Below, piece after piece: positions 26,001-38,000 of a stretch of DNA of 64,000 nt. Position numbers and translations under genes: made by a program. The notes beneath the pieces were generated by a model. The model was not told the DNA's origin. It worked only from the letters and a program-made list of their open reading frames with translations, and searched no databases. Where the stretch lies: NCBI RefSeq assembly GCF_021134715.1, contig NC_060019.1:12972001-13036000 (forward strand). The letters run 5' to 3'. The DNA is from Daphnia pulex. Lineage: Eukaryota; Arthropoda; Branchiopoda; Diplostraca; Daphniidae. Positions within the stretch are counted from its first letter, which is position 1, and each line of letters begins with the position of its first letter.

Positions 26001-29000
26001 CGGCCTCCATTTGAATTTTCGGCGTGATTTTTTTAACTTTTTGCGCTTTTTTTGTGCGTGTCACCGCGGGTTTTTTAAATGAAATAAAATTCCCGTCTCC
26101 TTCTTTTCTCTGTCCAATTCCTCTTCTTTCTTTTTTGTTTTGTTTCTCTCTGAATGTTGCCATCGTTGATGACAGACGTGACTGGACACTAATCCTTCTG
26201 GAGCCGGAACTGTGTGACATTCCCGTTCTTCTTCTCGTTTTTTCTACTTTGACAATGCAAATGGTGTACTACTACTACTACTGCTACCACTACCACTACT
26301 ACTTTACTGCTGAAATCTTCACTTCCTTTTTATCATCACGATGAAACAAAAAATCACATTTTTCAATAATACAAAAACCAAATCATGAAACAAAAAGAAG
26401 CGGCCAAAGCTGCGCACGAGGTTGAGGGTTGACTTTATTGGCATTCTGGTTTTCTCGATCTTTTGTTTCTCATTTCTCCATTGTGCATATCACAAGTCGT
26501 GATGTTGTGTGTATCCTGAAATAATAACAATCATAATGCGCTGCGTGGGGGGCAAGACAAAACCTGGGGATATCGATTGTAATCGAACCGTGAACCAGCG
26601 TCTTCAGCGGTGGCCGAATCGAAAAATCGAAACGGCCCGTGCAGCCGTGCCATATCAATCTGGTTGTGTGTCATTTGTTTCGTTATATTTCTTTCTATCT
26701 CGACGATGCACCGCCAAAAGGTCAAAAACCGTCGATCAAGAAGGCCGTCGTCAGTCCAATCAAGAGAACAACGACACGGACCATCGAGGACAGGATCACG
26801 CACGTCAAACAAGTCAGAGACGTGGCGGGCGGCAACAACTCGACGACAACAACAACAACAGCGACGACTCAACATCACAATTCTTCTTCGTCGGGAAGGA
26901 TCGCCACCGTGGCGCCAATGTCGATCGTGACGGCCGAGCCGGCCCAGGTCGTGAGCGTCGACTATGCTCACGACGCTCACGAGGAAGAGGAGGAGGAGGA
27001 AGGATCGATGGTGACGATGATGCAAGACGCCTCGGTCCAGACGAGCGAAACTGGGCAGGATTATCAGGAAATGGATGAGGAGCCGAGAAGTGATGTTGTC
27101 ACCGTCCAGCGGAATCGGACTCGGCCGGAAGAGGAGGAGGAGGAAGAAGAAGAAATGGGCGTGGCTGGCGTTGGCGGATCGGACGAGTCGGATGGGACCA
27201 ACGAAGAGATTTCGCGCTGCACCCAAATGGTGGGCCATCAACGGGATCAGAGCGAAGTGACGAGGACCGTCACGGCTCAGAGTCAGACGTACCCCAACAG
27301 CAGCGACACGGCCAGCGAGATTGGCGGGCTGCTGGACAGCGACAAAATGCATCCGGAAGGCGACGATTACAAGATCGTCTTCATCAGTTCCGACTCGTCC
27401 AAATCCGGCGACGATTCGCTGGAAGGCAGTTTCGACAACGACCCGCTGCTGCTGGGCATGGATCATCACCACCACCACCATCATCAAATGCACAGTCATT
27501 CCCGTCAGACGTGTCGTTCCAGCAGCGTTCACGACTCGGAGTCGGCCGCCGGTTTCATCGACGAGAGTGACTGGGATTTTTTCGCCGCTAGAGGGCAGCA
27601 GCAACCGCCCGTCGTCGTCACGATGCCCATCCAGCAACAACAACAACAACAACAGCAACAACAATTTCAGTTGCTGCCGGAACCGGTCAAACCTGCACCC
27701 CCAGCCCCACCATCAACGGTGACTGTCAGCGGGCAGACGGCTCACTCGAGTTGCGGCTCGGGTATCGTCCGTCTCCGGGGTTTAACGACCGCCGACGACA
27801 GTAGTCAGCGGTCATCGTTCGGGATCGAGTCGCCCCGGACGTTCATGATGGACGATTTCAATTACGGCTGGACTAGCGTCGACGAGACGACGCCCAGCGT
27901 CAGTCATCGCGGATCCACCATCGACGACTGTCTGCCAGGCTGGTCCAGCATGGTCACCTACGCTTCCCGCCAAGTGCAGACGGATTTCGACGCCAGCAGC
28001 GTCAGCGTCGATTTTGAAGCCGAAACGTTCCATTCCGAATACGAGACGATGAGTCACTTTATTAGGGACGGACCGCCGCCGCCGCCTCCTCCGCCGGCCC
28101 ATATGGTCACGGAACATTTTGTGCCCATTTGGCAAGTGCCGGCCAGCTCACGGTCCAGCACGCACAGCCTCCACTCCCTGCTGAGTGAGACGACCGCAAC
28201 GAACCAAAGCGCAGCCGGCGCAGGGAAACTCCGCAGCTATTTCAGCCGCTCCGATTCCAAACGCTCCAGTGGCGAGCGATCCGTCGAAGAGCTCAGCTAT
28301 CACGACCACATCCTCTCGCTGGAGCCGACCAGCAACAGTTTCATCTCCAGTCTCTATTCGCCGGAAGGGATGGCTCTTCCGGGCTTCCAGGAATACCGGG
28401 ATCGCATCTTCACGGAAATCCAGGCGTACACGGCCAAAGGTGACTGGAACTTGACCAATGCGGTCACATCTCCGATTCCGTCTTCTCCGGAATTACGCCA
28501 TCCGACGCGAAGCCGGCCGGGCAGCAGCAATTCCAGCTGGTTGGCCGGCCCGCTGTTGGGCAAGATCAACAACACGTACCGCATTCGTCCGACGGGTTCG
28601 CGAGTTGCAGTTGCGCCCGCCGCCAAAAGATGGCGCGGCAATGGCTCTGGTGACGTTTCGCCCCCAGCTGTTGAGACGACGACGACGGCAGCAGGGGCAG
28701 CAACGAATGAAGTTTCAGCATCTGCGCCACAAAACGAGTCAGTGCACCTGAGTCAGCAGTGTAGCCACGCTTTGCCCGACCAGCAGCAGCTTGTGCAGCT
28801 ACTACAACACACGAGAGAAGAAGAGAAGCAACACTTTCACTTGAATGGTCAGATAGGCAATCACGCCAGTCGACCCAGCAGCAGCACCAACATCTGTCTT
28901 CCATCTCACTCGTCTTCGCGAGTAGAAAGTCGTGCCAGTGCCACCACTAGTAGTAGTGCAGTGCCCTCCCAATCGATACCGAGCAGTGCCTCCTCCCCCG

Positions 29001-32000
29001 TTGATAATCAAAGCACAACGGTCGTGACAGTGAATCGGCTGCCATTAGACAAGTCTGAGCCAGTAGCCTTGCCAGTCCACCGCAGCAGTTACACGAGTGA
29101 TCATTCCCTGCTGTGCTGTGTGGCTGATGCAGCGCTGCAGCCATCAAGCCTCCAACGAAATCTGTCCAGTCAACGAGCTCAGGTGGCTGAAAGTAGTCCA
29201 CCTTGGAAATCTGGGCCACCTCATCATTCGCAAACACCTCCACCCACACTCCCACCAGCAGCAGCAGCAGCACCAATAACAGCTGTTGGTGACCATTCAT
29301 CGTCACCGTCGTCGTCGTCTCCACCAGCCATCGACGGCTCAGTGGCCACCGTCGCCAAAACGAGTAGCCCCAATGCCATCAGCACTGGGGGCCCTCCATG
29401 CCCCCCTTTCCCGTCGTCGGTCGCCAGCAGCACCGCCGCCGCCGCCATCCAAGAGCCGATGGAGATTCACGACAACAACGACGACGATGTAATCAGCCAT
29501 TGTTGTGCTTCGCCGCTTCTCTCAGCCGCTTCCTGCCAGCACCACCAGCACCATCATCATCAGCCCCACATGAACAGCCCCCGGGCGCCCCTACCACCAC
29601 CGCTGGCAGACTCAGCTGGCCTTGATTCCCCTCCTCCTACTCCACCGACACTATTACTACTATCGCCGCCCCTTTCTCCTGGCCCAGTTGCATTCACTGA
29701 AACGTCAGAAAGAGACGACGACGACGACGAAATAGCCAAAGTCCAAACAACCGTCGATTGTACCCCCCCATTCACGTACGTCATGCCTCATTCATATTCC
29801 GTCAACGGACAACAGTCTGAGAAAGACGACGAGTTGAAAGAGGAAAAGGAAATAATGATACGCTCGGCCGTCTTACATCCCAATGACACAACTTTGATAG
29901 CCCCGGGCTCTCCTTTTGGATACTCCGCCCCGGCAACTCCCATGCAAGACGAAAACGTAACGGCACAGGACCAAGGCGAGGGTCAACAACAACAACAACA
30001 GCAACAACAACACGCCGGACATGAAGGAAAAACAGTCGAGACCAACGCCATGTCCAGTCCGTCATCGTCTCAGTTGGCTGGATCATCCATCGCCAGCAGC
30101 TCCCGTTTTGAGGTCTTAGCGGCCGAATTGCCTCCTTCCACTCCTGCCGGCCTTACCCAAACCGAAGGCAGGAGTCGGCCACTTCGTCTCTTGAGCTCCG
30201 ATTCCGACGTGACAGACAACGACGACAGTTGCAGCAACGGGGCCGGTGGCGGATTCGACACGGACACGCAACAGGAGACGGTGGTGCAGGGTCTCAACAA
30301 CGCGGCCTACAACGACTTGCGCCAGTTTGCCATCAAACAGTCGAGCAGCCAAAAGGACGTGGCGTCTTCGGGTGCCAATTCTGCCGTGGCCAGTTCGCCA
30401 GTCCAATTGCTGGACCCGCAATCAGACACGGACAGTTCCAGCTCGATAAGCAGCCAACAGCCGCCCGCCAAACGGAGCAGCAACGGTGGCGGCAGCGTCA
30501 CTGCTTCGCCCGTTCTCAGCGACGGCCGATCGACTCCACGTCGCCAGTACACGAGTTACGTTCTCATCAAGGGGGGCAATAGCGGCGGAAAGGCCAGCAC
30601 TGGCAGCAGCAGCGGCAGCAGCGATCACGTTATAAGCGACGATGAGAGCGGCGTGACCGTCACTCTGCCCCGAGAGCCCGCAACGGCCGCCGCCGCTAGT
30701 ATCGTCCAAGTGCCGGCCTCACCTACAGGGGCGACGGGCGAATGGATGGCCGGAGAAGAAGAAGGAGGCGGCAGCGATTCGGAGACCAACGAAGAATCGG
30801 GCTCGTGTGTCACGATCTCTGGCAATGGCGTCCTGACGGATCACGATTTGGCCACCAGCGACGACGAAGAAATGAACAGCGAACGCAACGGCGTCTCCTC
30901 CAAATTGGCCAAGTACTTTACGTTCGAACTCGAGTCCGCGGCCGGCTACACGGCCGACCATTCAGCCCGCAAACAACCGGTGGTCCACCGCAATCAAGTC
31001 GAAATGCGATCCTCGGTAAAAAAAGAAACAAAAAATCGTTTATAAATTTTAGTTGTTGCCACCTGGTTTACTTATAGTACTCTATTTATTATTTATTTTA
31101 TCACTAGTCTTAGATTTAGTCTGTGCCAGATTTCCTATTCCCATTGATTCGGTCGTTGGCAATTTTCCAAGCAACAAAGTTTCCTCAGCCAAATCAATCG
31201 GCGTAGCGAATTTCGACAATAACTGAATTAGTTACGAGACAAACACTTGCAGCACACGACAAGTGCGGGCGTTACAACGTGTTGTGTGTGTGGTGGGGAG
31301 GCGTTTCTAGCTAATTATTTGTTGGAGCCAATCAAATTTGACACGCGCAGTAAGAGAAAGGAAGACGGGAAAGGTTTTTTTTTTGAAGGGTCTTTTGATT
31401 TGACATGCCAACTTACCTCGCGTGAGCCCCCGGGCTCCAGCACACGAGAGAAAGTTGCCATTCATCAGGGTTACATTTAATTCGCCGAATCATTAATTTA
31501 GCTCTGTTGGAAAAAAAAGAAACCTTAACACAACTGCAATTACTTCGTACGTGTATCAAATTTTGAGCTGTCAATATTGTGTCGGCAACCTTGTCGTTGT
31601 TGCCGAAACATGTTGACTTTGTGCCGCTGAGAACCCTCGAGTGTCAATGCGATTTCCCACTAATGGCACCAGGGACTCTTGTTTGAAACGTCATTTCATC
31701 ACGTTAATTTTATTGTTGGTGAGCATTGTAAATGACACGTTTACACTCTTGCGACAATAGTTGTTAGCAGTGGCAGATTTCTCTTTGACACTTGGTACCC
31801 CAAGGTGATTCATTACATATGTAGGATACTGTAACAACAACCAAAAAAGATAACCACTTAGAGAACAAGCCCAAATTTATGAGGTCTGTCAAAACTGCCC
31901 ATAGCCATTTTTTGTTCCATTTCTTTTATTTTTTAAAAAAACAGTACCAACGTAGTTTTCATACTTTGCCAGTAGAAAAGCTATTGAATTGTTGATGTGT

Positions 32001-35000
32001 GTTTCATCTCGACTGGGGCACCTCATAACTGTTTCACGTTTCCGTTCACTCAGTTCACTTGGCCATTTGTTGGGAAACAGAAGTTGTTTTGATAGACTTG
32101 AGCCGTCATAAATTCACAATTGTTTTGCGAGTGTCGGCCAACAGTATTTTCGTCGCAGAACTTTCCACTCTACTTCGTGAACTGGGGGATGATAAGGAAA
32201 ATAGTTTTATCTTTAGTAATTAAAAATGGTGAGGCCACCGTCTCAGTTATTTATTGTTAGATAGCGAATTTCTGCATTCCTTGAGAATAATAAAAAGTAG
32301 TAAATAGTTTGTTAAAGTAAATCAAATGGCAACAACTAACGTTTATCCCTATCCTATTCGTAGCCTGACCCTTACAACGATCATCACGGAGGAGGAGAAG
32401 AAGAGGAAGAAGAAGAAGAAGTCAGCCTGACATCCATCGAAGATCACGATCAATCCAACAGCCTGGAACAAGAGACGCTGCATTACGAGTCGGATCCTTC
32501 CGATTCCCGTTTGGACTCGATCGGCGACGACGGAGAGTCTCTCTACTCCGAGTCTGGAGCCTCTTCCGGCGACGAAGTCTACATGGATCAAGAGGAGGAG
32601 CTCAGAGGCTACAACCAGCGAGCCATCGACTTTACTTTGCACACGATCCTGGAGGAGAGCTGCGAGGAAAGCGATGGCGGAGAGCGCAAGTCTCGCGCCG
32701 GAGGCGACAAGCGGATGAGCAACAAAGAGCCTTCCGAGCTGGAAAAGTACTTTACTCAAGGTCTCGGCTCTTCTTCCAACGCTTCCGGTGCCCACGACCG
32801 GAACGACGACGGCACAGGCGCCAAGCAACGGCGGACGAGCTTCGCCAATGAGGAGAGCGAGTACAGCGACACCTTCTCGGAGACGTCCAGTTCGATTTAC
32901 TCTGAAGGCCGGAGTGGCGGCGAGGAAGAAGATGAAACGGATCCGGTTGAGCTGGCCTCATCGCGCCTGGAGAAATACTTCCGCACCAATTTCCTAGGAC
33001 TGGAAGGTGCCGGCGGTCATGGCAACCGAGCGGAAATGTTGGGCAAAGCCGGAAACAACACCTCGTCGGACGGGAGCGAAAGCGTCGGCAGCGACAGCGA
33101 AGGGCATCCAAGCCCGGAGCAGCAGCGCCGGAAGAAGGTAATGAAGACGCGTGGACTTCGTGGACAGCAGATGCAAGCATCCGGCGGCGCTGCTGCTGCC
33201 GCCGACTGGAGCCGTTCAAGTCTAGTCGGCAGCGACCTTGACGACGGGGCCCAATCCGACAGTCTTTCCACCGATCCCGACTCTCTGCCGCTGGACAGCC
33301 TCCACCACTCGGTGTCGTCGTCGCCTTCCGGAGATGACGACGACGACGAAGAGGAAGAGGAGATTGTCATGGAGAAAACGGACGGGCAGTTTGACACCAT
33401 CAAGCGTCGCAAGAAGAAGCGGAGCGCCGGCGACTCGAACCAACAGGCCGTGGAGAAGCAGCTGGCCATCATAGAGGACCAAGCGGCCATGCAGCAGCAG
33501 CAGGTGAAACATTGATTTTTAAGCACGCATTGATGAGACGGAAAGATTCATTACTCACTACTTCTTTGACTGGATAGACCAATTTCACCACTGACGACAC
33601 GGACAAAACGCTGGAAGCCCTCAACGCCCAAATGAAGACGACTCCCCAAGTACCACCGCCGCCACTTCCGGCCGTCGTTGTCGACGAAAGCCAAGCCGCT
33701 GTTGCTGTCGCTGCCGCTGCCGTTCCTGCTTCCGCCAGTGGACTGGATCCCAACTGCCCGCGCAAGTATCAGAGCCGTGACAGCGGCTTTGTTGGCAGTT
33801 GTGACGACCTGCTCAACGATTCGCAAAAGGGCATCCGCCAGCGACTGTCGTCCGAGTCTGGTGGCAGTTCGGACGGAGTCACGGACGAGAAAACCAAGAA
33901 AACGGCCGCGAGCGCCTTGACCACGCCGTCTGCCGACGACGATTTCAATGGATCCAACGCCACTCTGGTCAACAAACCGGACGAGAGTGATTCGAAATCG
34001 GGAAAAAGTGTGGGCAGTAGCGGCTCTTCGGGTGATCACGGAGGCTCACTCACGTCCACATCGCAGTCGTCCAAGAGCGGCAAACTCAGCCGCAAGGACA
34101 GCTTCAACAACTGGAGCTCAGACGAGGAAACGAATCTCATGATGAACAAGATGCGGGCCTTTTTTCGCAACATGGTGTCCGGAGGCGGAGGCAACAACGA
34201 CGGCGGCAGCGAGAAGACCAAACCTCCGCAATTGGTCGTTTTCGAAACGGAATTGACTCGCCTCATGAAATCGGTGCCCGGCATCAACGACCAGCAAGTC
34301 AAGGAAATCGTGGAATATCTCAGCAGCGAAGACACGTGGAGTGACAGCTACGACTCTTCCGACTACACCAGCAGTGATTTAGAGGCAGCCGGAGCCGTGC
34401 TGGATCAGTCGACTCTATTGCCTGAACTTCTCGGTGACAGATCTGATCTTCAGCAACAAATTTCGGCCAGTTGCCAGGAAATAATCGAGAAATTCGATCT
34501 GGACCGCAGCCCCGATGGATCGCATTTGCAAATTGATGCAGTCGGATCCGCCCCCTGGCTCCATGTCGGATCGGTTGACGACGCCAGTAACTCGTTGAAT
34601 AAGGAAACAGCTTTCGTCTACCAGCGACTCGTCAATTCCCTGATGAGATTGAATAACGGTCCCAAACTTCCGGCAACGAACGCGACAGCTCAATCAACTG
34701 CACCTGTTGCTGCTGGGCCCAGTTCAGAGGATCCTTCGACCAGCCAACAGCAACCGCATCAGAACTCACCGCCAATGATCGCCAAAGTATTGCACCACAT
34801 TGGCAATCGACTAGTGGCGCTCATGCACGAAGTCTCGGCCAGCAGTCCAGACACAACTTCACATTCCGGCAGCCTAGACGAGGACGCCCAGTCGGCCAGC
34901 CGTCTCAAGGAACTACGATTGGCCGCTCATTTCGAGCCAGTGACCTCCAGTCCACGTCTACCAAAGGTAATCAACACTTTGATTTCACCAACGAATTGAA

Positions 35001-38000
35001 TTCATTTAATGAGCATTTTCCTTATTTCAGGTCGGCCGATTGTACGTCAGTAACAAGGACCATCACAGCTGCTCGGACGACAAGCGCTCGCTTTCAACCA
35101 GCATCGACTCGGAAGACACGCCTACTGATACGGAGCAATCGCCTGATTCATCCGACGACAGCCGGAATCGTAAAAAGAATGGAGACACTTCCAACAGCAA
35201 CATCAAGTTTGGATTCGAGAGCTTGCATACTTACGAGAAGCGGATGTCTTCGTCGTTGCCTCCCCAGTTGGTAGGAGTTGAACAGCAGCAGCAGCAACAA
35301 CAACAGCCGCGCAGCAGCAGCCTCCGTGGAGATGGATTCGCTTCCCTTCCGGAAGAGAACAGCCGCAGCAGCGGCAACTTTATCGGCGGTTCCCGTAGCG
35401 TCAAGGCTCGTCTAGCTGAACGCGCTCGAACTCTTGAAGCCGAACGGAGACGTATGGCTGAGGAGCAACAACAACAGCAACAACAGCAGTTGCAGGAAAT
35501 GAGCGTGTCTGCCGCTGCGGCAGCAGTCGCCAGCGCTTCGGTTGTCGAGGAAGATCCCGCTGACGAGGATCGTTTCTACAAGAAAGCTCGCAAACTTCCA
35601 CGCTTCTCGCTGTTTGCCCGGACGTCACGCGACAGTGCCAACAGGGATGCCCTCCAGTCATCCAGCAGTGGCGTCTCTGACATTGCCGAAGAGAAAGAAG
35701 ACGAATTTTCCGGCTGGCGTAGCAGCTTTGAATCCGCCATCGCTGCAGATTCGAGAACGAAACTTTCTTTGGAGGCCAAACGGTTTGTTTCCACTTCCAC
35801 CAAGAGTTTCTGCTTGTAAAATTTTTTGAATCATTTCGTGTTTGACTTTTGTTTACATGTCGAAACAGGCGAAGTGCTGGATCTGCTTCGTCTAGCGAAT
35901 TGTTCGCCAGCACTGGCGAGCTGCTGGATCGTGATTCGTCACGAGGACTGCGTGTCCGCGGAGCCTCAGCCGGCCATTCGTCCAAGTTCTCACTTCCCAA
36001 TCTTCTCGAAAGAGATGCCGTGCGGATGGCTAGAGAACGTGACAGGGAGCGGTCGGCCAGCAGCGACGTCCTGCTTTCCACTTCGCCCGTGGCCAGCAGT
36101 GCCATGCTCTCCAGCGTTGCCGACCACCAGCAGAGTGGCGATGCCGAAGATGAAGATGGCGCCTGGGATCGGCTGGTCATTACTCGCCTCTCGTCGAAAC
36201 GTCGTTCCAGCGTGCCCGACACGAGAGAGGAAAGAGGAAGCGCCGAAGCCTCGGAGCCGCGTTCGACGACACTGCCGCGCAGCGCCACCGCATTGAGCGC
36301 CGTGGAGAACGAACTCGACTTGGGTTCGAGTTCGTCGCCGTCCATTTCGGTCTCAACGGCCGGTGTCAAGAAATCACTTTCGCTCCTGTTGAGCCACACG
36401 ACGACCAACTCGGCTTCCGAGACGAGCCTCAACACTTCCAATGATGCCACGCCGGTCCGTTCGGCTCGTTACAGGCCACCTGGATTCCGTGGGCACACTG
36501 GATCAGCGTCTTCACATCATGTCGAGACAACGCCCAAAACTCCTCAGCGCAGTAACACACCTCAACGCGCCCCGTCTGCCCCTTGGCTGGGTGCCGAGTC
36601 CGTCACTCCTCGTTCAACAGGATCGGCGGCCTCTTTGTCCAGTCGTAGGAACGTTCGTTCCATGTTGGCAGGTAATTCAACTCGGAGGAATTTTTTCACT
36701 CGCCATTAAGCAGCTGCTCTTTTTGCGGTTGTCAACAGCTGTTGCACGCCGAATTAACCACACGAGTCTTTTTCTGGGGGGAGAATTAAGAGATTTCTCA
36801 TCCGTGAGAACTATTCCTAAACTTTCGACGCAATCTACTTGTTCTCCACTTTATTGATCAATCAAGATGTCCCCCCCCCCCTCTAGGAATAACAATTTCC
36901 GCTCATGCGCCCACGCTCTCTATCTCGGGTTATTGAAACCACCCGGGTTTTTTTCCTGTTTCTGGGTCTCTCGATTCGACACAAAAGGGTTCATGGGGAA
37001 AGGAGGTTGACCAACATGACAAATATCACGAAACGAAATAGGGCCCGCCCTTTTCCCGTTTTCAGACTTCAGTCTCAGCCATTTTGACAAAATGGAAGAA
37101 GAAGAAGAAAACCCCAAGTTGCGGTTTTGACGGGACCTGAATTCCGGGCGATTAGGTTTTTAGGCTCGGGAATTTGGTTTCCTGCACTGTAATAATGATA
37201 AATAATGCCGGGCAGTCAGAAATGGGTATCACGGAATCGTGTTAGTCTGTCGTGTTGGTGAAACACAAATGAAGTACGAAACGTTTTCCCTCGAGTCCCA
37301 AGCAAATTCTTCTCAGACCAGCAACTGGAAGGGATTTTTGATTAAATATTGCTGCTGCTGTTGCTTCAAAAAGGCAGCCGAGCCGGAAATTGTAACTATT
37401 CGCGTAAGGCCCCGAATAAAAGGAAAAAGTCATTCGTCTTCTGCTCGAAATAATCAACGACGTCATGGGGGTTATTTTAAGTATGTACTTGGTCGCGCTC
37501 AAATATCTAAACGTGCTACGTTCTACATCTACTAATTGAACGTTATTCTTTCCTTCTTGTTTTTTTTGTGCAGATGAGAGAAGAGAACCTTATTCGTCGA
37601 GTCCTTCCTTTGTTCGGGAGGGACTGCGGACGAGTGTAGCCAGCAGTGCGGCTAGCGGCGAGTCCTTCTCCAGTGTATCGGCCTCCGATACGCTGGACGA
37701 TAGCGAATTGTCTGCTACTACAGTCAACAACAAGTCTCGCAGTGCATCACTGTCCGCACTTGGCGTAAGTTTCTCATTGATATTGATTACCAGCCGTTGA
37801 CATCTCGATAAATTTCTAAACACAATATATATAGACTCGAAGCGATTCCATGGCCAGCGTCTACTCGGCTGCTGGCGAAGCCCGCTACGGCACAGTAGCT
37901 GTCCGTGGTGAGATTCAGTTTGGCCTACATTACAACTATCGCCAAACTGCCCTAGAGGTTTTCGTCAAACAGTGCAAAGACCTAGCACCTGTGGACACCA

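Noticed and set aside
26531..27664. 377-codon minus-strand open frame opposite btsz exon 5
   Set aside because: Same reason: an antisense product of CAA, GAG and CAC repeats, with Leu runs and no recognisable domain.
37239..37535. 98-codon frame in btsz intron 9
   Set aside because: Cys run from a trinucleotide repeat, no matching splice sites, and the flanking exons join in phase without it.
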